A stretch of DNA of 6,908 nucleotides. Origin: Bacilli bacterium. Its GTDB lineage: Bacteria; Bacillota_I; Bacilli_A; RF39; UBA660. Below, piece after piece: positions 1-6,032 of this stretch. A model generated the notes under the pieces. It was not told the DNA's origin. It saw only the letters and a program-made list of their open reading frames with translations, and ran no database searches. A program made the translations under genes and the position numbers. Every line of letters begins with the position of its first letter. The stretch's first letter is position 1. The stretch covers positions 1 through 6,908 of the forward strand of contig JAAVYQ010000048.1 of the NCBI GenBank assembly GCA_022791215.1, in the 5' to 3' direction.

Positions 1-3
1 CAT
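1..3 (-). CDS. Start codon of a gene leaving the window at the left edge
   Basis: Only the ATG (bases 3 to 1 on the minus strand) is inside the window, so the product is unknown. The start is supported by a perfect Shine-Dalgarno AGGAGG at 15-10, six bases upstream. An upstream promoter at about 220-248 fits as its source of transcription. The ribosome binding site lies inside the last codons of a possible 48-residue ORF (6-152), which would couple the two translationally. Confidence 0.6.
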
Positions 4-5
4 TC

Positions 6-152
6 CTATCCTCCTAGCATTGATATTATTATAACAAAATTTTCTTTATTATTTCTATCATTTAATTCAAACATTTTAATATGATTATTTTCTATTATTC
101 CATTAAAATAAAGCAATTCTGTTAATTTTGTTAATCGTGTCATGTCAGACAT
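6..152 (-). CDS. Possible small leader ORF, 48 residues, unknown function
   Basis: An uninterrupted frame runs from ATG at 152-150 to TAG at 8-6. It reads MSDMTRLTKLTELLYFNG, then a charged Asn-rich middle, and ends FVIIISMLGG. A second in-frame ATG is at 143-141, and a TTG lies three codons upstream of the first ATG. No good Shine-Dalgarno precedes any of these starts; the nearest GGAG is about 20 bases or more away. That is the main argument against it. In favour, it sits downstream of a clear promoter, and its last codons form the AGGAGG of the next gene, with stop and next start two bases apart. This is typical of translational coupling. No family is recognised. In AT-rich DNA a frame of this length can arise by chance, so it is only a candidate. 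Confidence 0.3.
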   Translation of the reverse strand: MSDMTRLTKLTELLYFNGIIENNHIKMFELNDRNNKENFVIIISMLGG

Positions 153-219
153 ATTTTTCAATTAGTGAGTATGAATTAGTTCTCCAGTTTTATTTTTTGT
201 TCATCCTCTTTCTAAATTG

Positions 220-248
220 ATTATAGCATATATATTTGTTTTTGACGA
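220..248 (-). promoter_or_regulatory. Promoter with extended -10, reading toward the left edge
   Basis: The minus strand shows TATAAT at 225-220, preceded by TGC (a TGn extended -10). TCGTCA lies 17 bases upstream at 248-243 and matches the -35 consensus at four of six positions. Transcription would start near 213, giving a leader of about 210 bases before the ATG at 3. I see no recognisable riboswitch in that leader. Confidence 0.6.
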
Positions 249-315
249 TGTTTTCAATTTATTTTTACCCAAAATTTGCTCACTTTTAGTTAGAATTCAA
301 TAAAATATTTGTAAC

Positions 316-340
316 AAAAAGAAAAAGGGTTATCCCCCTT
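316..340 (-). terminator. Intrinsic terminator of the lipoprotein gene
   Basis: On the minus strand AAGGG (340-336) pairs with CCCTT (329-325) across a six-base loop and runs straight into TTTTTCTTTTT (326-316). The hairpin overlaps the stop codon of the lipoprotein gene by two bases. The stem is short, but the U-tract is long and well placed. Confidence 0.65.
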
Positions 341-1322
341 ATTTTGTTAATGCTACTGTAGCAGTACTACTAGCTATTTGAAGTATTTCTTCTTTTGATA
401 GACTATCTCCTATTATATAGTATTCTCTACCTGCTGTACTCCAGTTTAGGGAAGTCTCAGTTAGTACTCCTACTACGTTTCCGTATTGTACCACTTCGCC
501 ACTTACCGCTGTTGTTTCATGTTCTTTTGAAGCACTACTAGCTTCTTCTATTAGTATGAATGGTTTTAATCCAGTGTATGTAAGTATTACTCTTTCGTTA
601 CCATCTTCTTTTATTGTTTCTTCTCCACTATATGTTGTTCCATTTGGTAGATACATTGGATATACTATGTCTTCTAATTCTTTGCTTGTTGTTTCTGTTT
701 TACAGTCTTTGCATACACTATTGTTTAGTGCGAAGTATTCTTTGTCAAATTTGCTTTTTGTGTCTATGTTTGTTATGTTCATTGTTATTTGCGCTAGTCC
801 TTTTGAGTTGTTTACTACTACTTTTGTTGGTAAGTATTTATCGTTGAATGTTATTATTTGGTTTGTTAGTTCACTGTTGTTTGGATAGTTTACTTTGCTT
901 GTTATCGTATATTTATCTTTATCTTCTTTTATTGTTCTTTCTGAATCTCCTACTATATCGTTTAGTAATGTTTCTAATATGTATGTTTGACTACTGTTTG
1001 TTGGCCATTCACTTTGAAATTTGAAACTTTTGTTTAGACTCGGTGTTACTATGTATACTCCTTCCTCATTTTTAAGTATTATTTGTTCATGCTCATTTTC
1101 TTTATTTACTAGTGAAACTTTGTAATAATTTCCTTTTTTGTATACTACATCTACTTTATAGTTATATTTTTCTTCGTTGTTTACTAGTTCCATTTCACCC
1201 GTTAAGTGATAGTTGTTTAATTTGTTTACTGTGTTTTGAAAGTTTTCTACTATGTTGCTTTCTTTTTTACCACATCCTACCATTAGTAGTAAAGAAATGA
1301 GTACCACTAAAAACTTTTTCAA
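339..1322 (-). CDS. Lipoprotein with LolA-like domain and DUF4367-like C-terminal domain
   Basis: A 327-residue exported lipoprotein. Residues 1-16 are a signal peptide (MKK, then a Leu/Val/Ile run) with a lipobox ending LMVGC; Cys17 should be lipidated and anchor the protein outside the membrane. Residues about 22-200 resemble the LolA/LppX-like fold found in Bacillota lipoproteins such as B. subtilis YdcC: a helix (VENFQNTVNKLNNYHLTGEM) followed by alternating beta strands. Residues 216-322 look like a DUF4367-type domain, with YPMYLPNG, then GNVVGVLTETSLNWS, then YYIIGDSLSKEEILQIASS. A Cys-x-x-Cys (204-207, CKDC) lies in the linker. The start is TTG at 1322-1320, chosen because GGAGG (1333-1329) sits six bases upstream and the signal peptide begins there. 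It has its own promoter and terminator, so it is probably monocistronic. Its exact role is unknown; the domain names rest on pattern recognition, not a profile search. Confidence 0.8.
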   Translation of the reverse strand: MKKFLVVLISLLLMVGCGKKESNIVENFQNTVNKLNNYHLTGEMELVNNEEKYNYKVDVVYKKGNYYKVSLVNKENEHEQIILKNEEGVYIVTPSLNKSFKFQSEWPTNSSQTYILETLLNDIVGDSERTIKEDKDKYTITSKVNYPNNSELTNQIITFNDKYLPTKVVVNNSKGLAQITMNITNIDTKSKFDKEYFALNNSVCKDCKTETTSKELEDIVYPMYLPNGTTYSGEETIKEDGNERVILTYTGLKPFILIEEASSASKEHETTAVSGEVVQYGNVVGVLTETSLNWSTAGREYYIIGDSLSKEEILQIASSTATVALTK

Positions 1323-1351
1323 AATAACCCTCCTTTAATTATTTACACTTA

Positions 1352-1380
1352 ATTATATTAGAGTTTGTTTAGTTTATGAA
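1352..1380 (-). promoter_or_regulatory. Promoter of the lipoprotein gene
   Basis: On the minus strand TATAAT (1357-1352) is preceded by a 17-base spacer and TTCATA (1380-1375), which matches the -35 consensus at four of six positions. It sits 30 bases upstream of the TTG start. It lies in the 107-base divergent gap shared with the DUF378 gene. Confidence 0.5.
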
Positions 1381-1429
1381 TAAATTAGCGAAAAAAGATT
1401 AAACTAATAGTAACTGGGAGGAGGTATAT

Positions 1430-1639
1430 ATGCAATCAGTACAAAAAATAGCACTAGGTTTAACAATTGTGGGTGCTTTAAACTGGGGTCTTGTTGGTTT
1501 ATTTAACTTTAATATTGTAGAAGCCCTTTTTGGTGTAGATACTTTATTTACTAAAGTTGTTTATACTTTTGTAGGCCTTGCTGGTATTATAAATATAGGT
1601 TTACTTTTAATGCCTTTTGAAAAAACTGCCAAGGAATAG
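1430..1639 (+). CDS. DUF378 family small membrane protein
   Basis: A 69-residue protein made almost entirely of two membrane helices (about residues 6-25 and 39-61) with a short hydrophilic tail, EKTAKE. The signature GALNWGLVGLFNFNIVEALFG followed by a second helix ending GLLLMPF is the hallmark of DUF378 (B. subtilis YuzA-like) proteins, and the length is normal for the family. Their biochemical function is not established. The start is secure: GGGAGGAGG (1416-1424) lies five bases before the ATG. It is the only clear gene on the plus strand here, divergent from the lipoprotein gene and convergent with cdaR. I could not find a convincing plus-strand promoter in the upstream gap. Confidence 0.9.
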   Translation: MQSVQKIALGLTIVGALNWGLVGLFNFNIVEALFGVDTLFTKVVYTFVGLAGIINIGLLLMPFEKTAKE

Positions 1640-1654
1640 TTTGTCATGTTAAAA

Positions 1655-1686
1655 CCCCGTCATTTTTGACGAGGCTTTTTTATTTT
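1655..1686. terminator. Hairpin terminator between converging DUF378 and cdaR genes
   Basis: CCCCGTCA (1655-1662) pairs with TGACGAGG (1667-1674) around a TTTT loop, with one C-A mismatch. On the plus strand it is followed by TTTTTTATTTTAT from 1676, a good U-tract for the DUF378 transcript. On the minus strand the same stem is followed by TTTT (1654-1651) and lies 24 bases past the cdaR stop. It may therefore also end the cdaA-cdaR transcript, though less efficiently. Confidence 0.8.
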
Positions 1687-1697
1687 ATAGTTAGTTT

Positions 1698-3077
1698 TTA
1701 TTCGGCTTTTATTATTATTACTTGTACTTGTTTTGTTTTGCTTGTATATGTTAGCCTTAAATCATTTCCTTCTACAAAAACTGGTACGGTTGCTGGTCCT
1801 GCTTCTGTTATTCCTTTTAAGTCTATGTATGCTTTTATTGATGTTTGATATGTGTTGTCTAATTCGTTTAGTAAACTTTGTACTCCTTTAACAGTTACTG
1901 TTACATTAGCGTCTTGTTCACTACTTGCCATTACTTTAAATTTAGGATCTAAGTTTCTTGTTTCTATACTTATGTTCTCGTAGTCTTTAGATGTTTCACT
2001 TTCCATAGTTACCGTTATCGTTACACTGGTTTCACTTATACTTCTCGCTCCACTCGGTTTGTTTATTACCATTTGATATACTTTTGTTTCACTTAGGTTT
2101 GTTACATCTATTTCTAATTCTATTTCTTTTAAGTCGGCTAGTATCGCTTCGTCCGCATATACAGTTACATTTGTTACCGAACTTGTTATACTAGATATCG
2201 CTGATCCACTTCTTATTTCTCCTTTTGGCACAACTTTTAATGGTACCGTTTTGCTTGGACTTGTTATTGTTATGCTTGCTGTTACATTTTCTGGTACAAT
2301 TTCTATTCCTTTTAATTCTTTACCATTTTCATCGTATGCGACTAGTTTTACGTTTTCTAAGTTGTATGTATCCGCTTTTGTAGCATTTAATGCATTTACA
2401 TCTATTATCGCTTTTACACTCGCTACTTTGTCTAGTTTTTCTTGATAACTTTTTATTATTACTTCATCTCTGTCTAATACGACATTACTTACTACTAACG
2501 TTTGTGGTAATTTGTCTGTGTTTATTACGTCTATCGATAATGATCTTACTTGACTTACTTTAGGATATATTACCACTGTTACTGTTCCTGGATTAAGTTC
2601 GTAGTTTAGTGTGTTTATCGGTTTATTGTATTCCATTTGTACTTTATGTGTTCCTACACCATAATTAGATAGGTTTAATGTTACTTTGTGATCACTTAGG
2701 TCTTGTGCTAGATACAAGTCACTTTTTCTACCGGTTAGTATTATGTTTACACCATCTGGTAATCCTTCTACTACATATGCTTCTTCGTTATATTCTACTG
2801 ATACAGGTTGGTTTGATAGTACTATCGCATTCGTGTTATTGAAGCCTATGACTTTTTTATCAACTATGTAGAAGCAAACAAATGCCAGTATTAATGATAA
2901 GTACAGCAATACATTAGGTTTGTTTAGTATTCTATCTATGAATCCACTGTTAAATGATAATTTATCTTTGAAAAAGTAAGCAATTCTACTTATTGGTGTG
3001 ATTATTATCGTGTCTATTATTTTTATTATGCCACCAAATAATTTTTTTACAGGGTTAGTTTGAGCCTTTTTCTTCAT
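1698..3077 (-). CDS. cdaR: CdaR (YbbR-domain regulator of diadenylate cyclase CdaA)
   Basis: A 459-residue, single-pass membrane protein with a large extracytoplasmic region, the expected partner of CdaA. The membrane helix is residues 55-72 (NVLLYLSLILAFVCFYIV). After it come four YbbR-type beta repeats at about 83-171, 177-271, 274-358 and 366-457, each a string of short strands such as GTVTVVIYP, VTASITI and VTITVTM. CdaR proteins are known to bind CdaA and modulate c-di-AMP synthesis. The N-terminus is odd: about 50 residues precede the helix, including a likely amphipathic stretch, LFGGIIKIIDTIIITPISRI. B. subtilis CdaR starts almost directly at its helix. The start ATG (3077-3075) has AGGAGG (3092-3087) nine bases upstream, inside cdaA. 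The first 23 bases overlap the end of cdaA, so the genes are translationally coupled. No glmM follows; the next gene is DUF378 on the other strand. Confidence 0.9.
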   Translation of the reverse strand: MKKKAQTNPVKKLFGGIIKIIDTIIITPISRIAYFFKDKLSFNSGFIDRILNKPNVLLYLSLILAFVCFYIVDKKVIGFNNTNAIVLSNQPVSVEYNEEAYVVEGLPDGVNIILTGRKSDLYLAQDLSDHKVTLNLSNYGVGTHKVQMEYNKPINTLNYELNPGTVTVVIYPKVSQVRSLSIDVINTDKLPQTLVVSNVVLDRDEVIIKSYQEKLDKVASVKAIIDVNALNATKADTYNLENVKLVAYDENGKELKGIEIVPENVTASITITSPSKTVPLKVVPKGEIRSGSAISSITSSVTNVTVYADEAILADLKEIELEIDVTNLSETKVYQMVINKPSGARSISETSVTITVTMESETSKDYENISIETRNLDPKFKVMASSEQDANVTVTVKGVQSLLNELDNTYQTSIKAYIDLKGITEAGPATVPVFVEGNDLRLTYTSKTKQVQVIIIKAE

Positions 3078-3900
3078 TAGATGTCACCTCCTCAATGCTT
3101 TCTTCTACTTCGTCAGCGTCAAAGAATGTTTCTTTTTTTGGTTGTAATGCTTCTATTAGCATCATTCTTGCATCTTCAAGTGTTAGGTTATAGTTTAATT
3201 CTTGGTCTAATGCTAAACTTACTCTTCCCGTTTCTTCACTTACACATACCGCGATTGCATCTGAACTTTCTGCTATTCCTAAGGCTGCTCTGTGTCTTGT
3301 TCCTAGTCTTTTTGATATGTTTGTGTTCATACTCGTCGGTAACACACTTCCTGCACATGTTATTCTATCTCCTTGTACTATTACTGCTCCATCATGCAAT
3401 GGATTGTTTGGAAAGAATATCGATATTAACAACTCACTACTTAAGTCCGCATATATTTTATTTGCTGGTTCAATATACTGGCTTAATGCATAGTCTCTTT
3501 CTATTACTAATAATGCTCCTATTCTATTTCTTTTCATGTACTCAACTGCTTGCATTATTTCGTATACAACTTTTTCTCTTTCATCAACGGTTAGTACTTT
3601 GTGTCTTCCTAATAATTGACTTCTTCCTATATTTTCTAATACATTTCTTATTTCAGGTTGGAATAGTACTATAAGAGCTAATGGCGCCCATTCAATTACA
3701 TATTCTAGTAATAGCCCTACTGTATTTAAGTCTAACCATTCGCTTAGAATTTTTAGTAGTACTACTATTAGTATTCCTTTAAATATTAATGTAAGTTTGA
3801 CATTGTTTTTTATGTATTTTAGTATGTAATATATCATAAACCATAGTATCGCTACATCTAGTATTTTTGTAAATAATCCATAAAATTGTGTTAAAGTCAT
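3055..3900 (-). CDS. cdaA: CdaA diadenylate cyclase (c-di-AMP synthase)
   Basis: A 281-residue membrane enzyme that condenses two ATP into c-di-AMP, the second messenger for osmolyte and cell-wall homeostasis. Three membrane helices occupy about residues 13-30, 37-53 and 60-80. The cytoplasmic DAC (DisA_N) domain covers about 95-255. Both catalytic signatures are intact: NPLHDGAVIV (DGA at 170-172) and GTRHRAALGI (RHR at 202-204). SEETGRVSLA at 221-230 is also typical. Length and architecture match B. subtilis CdaA (about 273 residues). The C-terminal tail from residue 258 is acidic (DADEVEESIEEVTSNEE). The ATG at 3900-3898 has AGGAG at 3914-3910, nine bases upstream. It is the first gene of a two-gene operon and overlaps cdaR by 23 bases. 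No c-di-AMP (ydaO-type) riboswitch is visible in its leader of roughly 20 bases. Confidence 0.97.
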   Translation of the reverse strand: MTLTQFYGLFTKILDVAILWFMIYYILKYIKNNVKLTLIFKGILIVVLLKILSEWLDLNTVGLLLEYVIEWAPLALIVLFQPEIRNVLENIGRSQLLGRHKVLTVDEREKVVYEIMQAVEYMKRNRIGALLVIERDYALSQYIEPANKIYADLSSELLISIFFPNNPLHDGAVIVQGDRITCAGSVLPTSMNTNISKRLGTRHRAALGIAESSDAIAVCVSEETGRVSLALDQELNYNLTLEDARMMLIEALQPKKETFFDADEVEESIEEVTSNEEKGSN

Positions 3901-3927
3901 TCTTTATCACTCCTAACATATACACTA

Positions 3928-3956
3928 ATTATATAATAAAAAAGATATATTTACTA
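3928..3956 (-). promoter_or_regulatory. Probable promoter of cdaA-cdaR
   Basis: A perfect -10 TATAAT lies at 3933-3928 on the minus strand, 28 bases upstream of the cdaA ATG. The -35 region at 17-base spacing (TAGTAA, 3956-3951) is poor, three of six matches, and overlaps the terminator hairpin of the gene before it. The call rests mostly on the -10 and on the terminator just upstream. Confidence 0.4.
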
Positions 3957-3964
3957 TATCTTTT
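3940..3964 (-). terminator. AT-rich hairpin terminator of the 176-residue membrane protein gene
   Basis: AAAAGATATA (3940-3949) and TATATCTTTT (3955-3964) form a perfect 10-bp stem with a five-base loop. On the minus strand the stem ends in TTTT and continues TTATTATAT. It starts 27 bases after the stop at 3991. The stem has only one G-C pair, so termination may be leaky into cdaA. Confidence 0.6.
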
Positions 3965-3990
3965 ATTACTTTTAACATATCGTTTACGTA

Positions 3991-4521
3991 CTAATTTATG
4001 TTGTTTTCGTTATTGTTATTTTCAACAGGTTGTACTGTTTGTACTGGTTCTATTGGTGTTACAGGTGTTGCAACTGTTGTAGCATTGTCATAACTTATAG
4101 GTTCACCAATTGTCGCTGTTGGTGTTGGATTTGTTTCTACGTTATTTATTGGTGCAGGTTCTGCTGCTGGCATTTCTACTGGTCCTGAGTAAAATTCTAC
4201 TTTTTGTTCAGGAACTTCTACTTTTGGTGTAGCAATTGGAATGTCATTTATTTCCATTGTTGTATCACTTACTGTGTTTTGTGTTCCAAGTGTTGCTTCT
4301 CCACCCATATTTACTGTATTTCCAACAACTTGTGGTTCGTTTGCTACTGGTGTTTGTACATTTACGTTGTTTACAGGCTCTGTTATTGCCTCTCCTTTAA
4401 ATTCATTTTTCTTTTTCTTTCTTGCGTCAATTATAAATCCTATTAATGCAAAACATAATACTACGGCTCCCACAAAGAACCATATGTAATAGTCTGCTAA
4501 GAAATTCATCACACTTTCCAT
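3991..4521 (-). CDS. Single-pass membrane protein with long disordered Pro/Thr/Asn-rich tail, unknown function
   Basis: No family is recognised. The protein has 176 residues from ATG 4521-4519. Residues 12-32 (YIWFFVGAVVLCFALIGFIID) are one membrane helix, followed at once by the basic stretch ARKKKKNEFKG. By the positive-inside rule the N-terminus faces out and the tail is cytoplasmic. Residues about 45-176 are low complexity: Pro, Thr, Val, Asn and Glu rich with short near-repeats (TPVA, ATPK, ATPVTPIEPVQTVQPV) and an Asn-rich end (ENNNNENNIN). They are probably unstructured. The frame stays open upstream to a TTG at 4557, but I reject that start. AGGAGG (4535-4530) lies eight bases before ATG 4521, and the longer start falls in the promoter spacer. 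It has its own promoter and terminator, upstream of cdaA. A scaffold or envelope-associated role is conceivable but unsupported. Confidence 0.75.
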   Translation of the reverse strand: MESVMNFLADYYIWFFVGAVVLCFALIGFIIDARKKKKNEFKGEAITEPVNNVNVQTPVANEPQVVGNTVNMGGEATLGTQNTVSDTTMEINDIPIATPKVEVPEQKVEFYSGPVEMPAAEPAPINNVETNPTPTATIGEPISYDNATTVATPVTPIEPVQTVQPVENNNNENNIN

Positions 4522-4547
4522 ATTTAAGTCCTCCTTACTATATATAC

Positions 4548-4576
4548 ATTTTAACAAATTACTTTTTATTTTTCAA
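4548..4576 (-). promoter_or_regulatory. Strong promoter of the 176-residue membrane protein gene
   Basis: On the minus strand TTGAAA (4576-4571) is followed by a 17-base spacer and TAAAAT (4553-4548). Both boxes match consensus at five of six positions. TGT just before the -10 provides a TGn extended -10. The expected transcript starts near 4541, just upstream of the AGGAGG at 4535-4530. This is the best promoter in the window. Confidence 0.7.
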
Positions 4577-4637
4577 TATATTATATTCTATTGTGTGAAA
4601 TTTATTTATATATATTTCTTTTTTTGTTTTTTAAGTA

Positions 4638-4667
4638 AATTAACTACCATTTTTTCGGTAGTTAATT
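4638..4667. terminator. 11-bp hairpin after the DUF3048 gene
   Basis: AATTAACTACC (4638-4648) pairs perfectly with GGTAGTTAATT (4657-4667) around an eight-base loop. It lies 18 bases past the DUF3048 stop, so it most likely ends that minus-strand transcript. The minus-strand tail after the stem is only TACTTAAAA, a poor U-tract. The plus-strand side has ATTTTTATTTTTT, though no plus-strand gene precedes it. It may act as a bidirectional or mainly RNA-stabilising structure. Confidence 0.55.
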
Positions 4668-4684
4668 ATTTTTATTTTTTATGT

Positions 4685-5758
4685 TTATTCTACTTCATCG
4701 TTATTTTCTATTCCTGTTATTTCTAAATCTTCGTCTACAGGTTGTATTTGTACCCAAGTGTTTCCATCATTTAGTTTGATTTCTATTCCATCTTTGTATT
4801 TGTATATCGTTTTTCCACTTCTACTACTTTTTTCCCAAGTAATTGGAACAGCATATCCATTTGTTATGTAGTATCCTTCTCCACTTCCAACATTTTCTAG
4901 TTTTTGTCTTCCATAACTATCTATACTTTTGTTTCTTACTTGGTAAGTGATTATGTTTTTCGCAGTGTATTGTTCGTTAGTTACTGCATCTACATGCGCT
5001 TTGTCTGACATACTTCTTAAGTAAACTTTTCTTGTCTCGTCATATTTGTAACTTGTATTATGATAATATGAGTAGTCAATTAGTATATCGTCTGCTTTGA
5101 TTGCTCCTTCTTTTTCACTTATATCTATTTCGTCTACACTATAGTTGAATACGGTTCCTTTTTCTGTTGTTTTTTGGATTTGTAGATTGTCTATTCCTTC
5201 TTCTATCATACTCATTTTTGTGAAGCCTGTGTGTTCATATGCACGACCTCCTGTTTTGTCTCTAAAGAAATATTTTCCTTCGTATGTCATTCCATCTATG
5301 TGATCTAAGCCTAAACTTCTTATGTCAGAGTATGCTTGGTCACTTCCTCCCCAGTGTACGTATATTGCATCGTTTTCTAATACATAGTCTAGGTAATATG
5401 GTCTACTACTTCTTACTGATCCTATTTTTTCTACATCTTTTACATCTTTATATAATGCCATTATTCTTGTTATGCCACCTTCTGCGACTATTTCATAGTT
5501 GAGATATGATTTTTGTAGTCCTGCATGAGGCCAGGCTGCATGGTTATTGTTTATCATAACCGCAATTGGACGTGTTTTACTTTCTTCGTCAAATATATTT
5601 AGTTTTTTTACTATTGGAGGTTCTTTTTCTTTTCCTTTGTTATTTGTAGTGTCACCACTGAATAGTTTTGTGATTGCAAAGTATCCTCCTATTCCTATTA
5701 TTATTAGTATTATGATTATCCCTATTAATGCACTTTTCTTTAATTTCCTTCTTTTCAT
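4685..5758 (-). CDS. DUF3048 (YerB-like) extracytoplasmic protein, membrane anchored
   Basis: A 357-residue protein. Residues 1-9 are basic and residues 10-29 form a very hydrophobic Ile-rich helix, with no lipobox Cys, so it should be anchored by this helix with the bulk outside. B. subtilis YerB, by contrast, is annotated as a lipoprotein. Residues about 60-200 carry the N-terminal DUF3048 signatures: RPIAVMINNNHAAWPHAGL, VAEGGITRIMALY, IGSVRSSRPYYLDYV and VHWGGSDQAY. Residues about 225-342 are the C-terminal DUF3048 domain, ending GSGEGYYITNGYAVPITWEK and then GNTWVQIQP. The enzymatic or binding role of the family is not established. The ATG at 5758-5756 has a modest AGGTGA (5768-5763) four bases upstream. 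It appears monocistronic, with a large non-coding gap upstream. Confidence 0.9.
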   Translation of the reverse strand: MKRRKLKKSALIGIIIILIIIGIGGYFAITKLFSGDTTNNKGKEKEPPIVKKLNIFDEESKTRPIAVMINNNHAAWPHAGLQKSYLNYEIVAEGGITRIMALYKDVKDVEKIGSVRSSRPYYLDYVLENDAIYVHWGGSDQAYSDIRSLGLDHIDGMTYEGKYFFRDKTGGRAYEHTGFTKMSMIEEGIDNLQIQKTTEKGTVFNYSVDEIDISEKEGAIKADDILIDYSYYHNTSYKYDETRKVYLRSMSDKAHVDAVTNEQYTAKNIITYQVRNKSIDSYGRQKLENVGSGEGYYITNGYAVPITWEKSSRSGKTIYKYKDGIEIKLNDGNTWVQIQPVDEDLEITGIENNDEVE

Positions 5759-5783
5759 AAATTCACCTACTTTTTATATTTCT

Positions 5784-5812
5784 AGTATAGTACATTATAG
5801 ATGATTTTTAAA
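5784..5812 (-). promoter_or_regulatory. Possible promoter of the DUF3048 gene
   Basis: On the minus strand TTTAAA (5812-5807), a 17-base spacer and TATACT (5789-5784) form a plausible pair. A perfect TATAAT also lies inside that spacer (5799-5794) but lacks a usable -35. Either could be the real -10, so position is uncertain by about ten bases. Confidence 0.4.
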
Positions 5813-5834
5813 TATTTATGTTATTTCTGCGTGT

Positions 5835-5860
5835 AAAGTTTGTGAAAACTTTTTTATTTT
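5835..5860 (+). terminator. Terminator-like hairpin facing the plus strand
   Basis: AAAGTTT (5835-5841) and AAACTTT (5846-5852) form a 7-bp stem with a GTGA loop, followed by T-rich sequence to 5860 with one interrupting A. The shape is that of an intrinsic terminator, but no plus-strand gene lies upstream. It may block stray transcription or be a chance AT-rich fold. Confidence 0.3.
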
Positions 5861-5997
5861 ATAAGAAAGTTCATCATCAAAAGTTCGAGTTTACAACAGG
5901 CTAGTGATTATTATAAAAGTAATTTATTATTTTATAGGAAATTTTAGAGTACTTACAAATCTTATTATGAAATTTCCATGAAATAATAGAAATATTC

Positions 5998-6026
5998 TTG
6001 ATTATAGAATAAATGTTTGATATATT
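5998..6026 (+). promoter_or_regulatory. Possible plus-strand promoter in front of the structured RNA
   Basis: TTGATT (5998-6003, four of six) is spaced 17 bases from TATATT (6021-6026, five of six), with TGA directly before the -10 as a TGn extension. Transcription would start near 6033 and enter the purine-rich, hairpin-bearing stretch. An AGGAGG at 6036-6041 follows, but no ATG, GTG or TTG stands at a suitable distance. Confidence 0.4.
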
Positions 6027-6032
6027 TTGATT

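Noticed and set aside
1342..1429. Plus-strand promoter for DUF378 using TTTACA at 1342-1347
   Set aside because: No -10-like hexamer lies 16-18 bases downstream, so I could not place a promoter for this gene even though one must exist.
3081..3674. Plus-strand open frame of 197 codons opposite cdaA
   Set aside because: It lies wholly antisense to the intact cdaA gene and encodes a Leu/Phe-rich sequence typical of a reversed AT-rich gene. It has no ribosome binding site.
3901..3990. c-di-AMP (ydaO-type) riboswitch ahead of cdaA
   Set aside because: The gap is only 90 bases, AT-rich, and mostly accounted for by a terminator hairpin and a promoter. None of the conserved ydaO-type sequence is present.
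4522..4557. Longer TTG start for the 176-residue membrane protein
   Set aside because: It would add 12 residues encoded inside the promoter spacer and -10 region, while a perfect AGGAGG sits eight bases before the ATG at 4521.
5937..5977. Inverted repeat GGAAATTT / AAATTTCC as an operator or insertion end
   Set aside because: The arms are short, AT-rich and themselves nearly palindromic, and there is no target duplication or transposase nearby.
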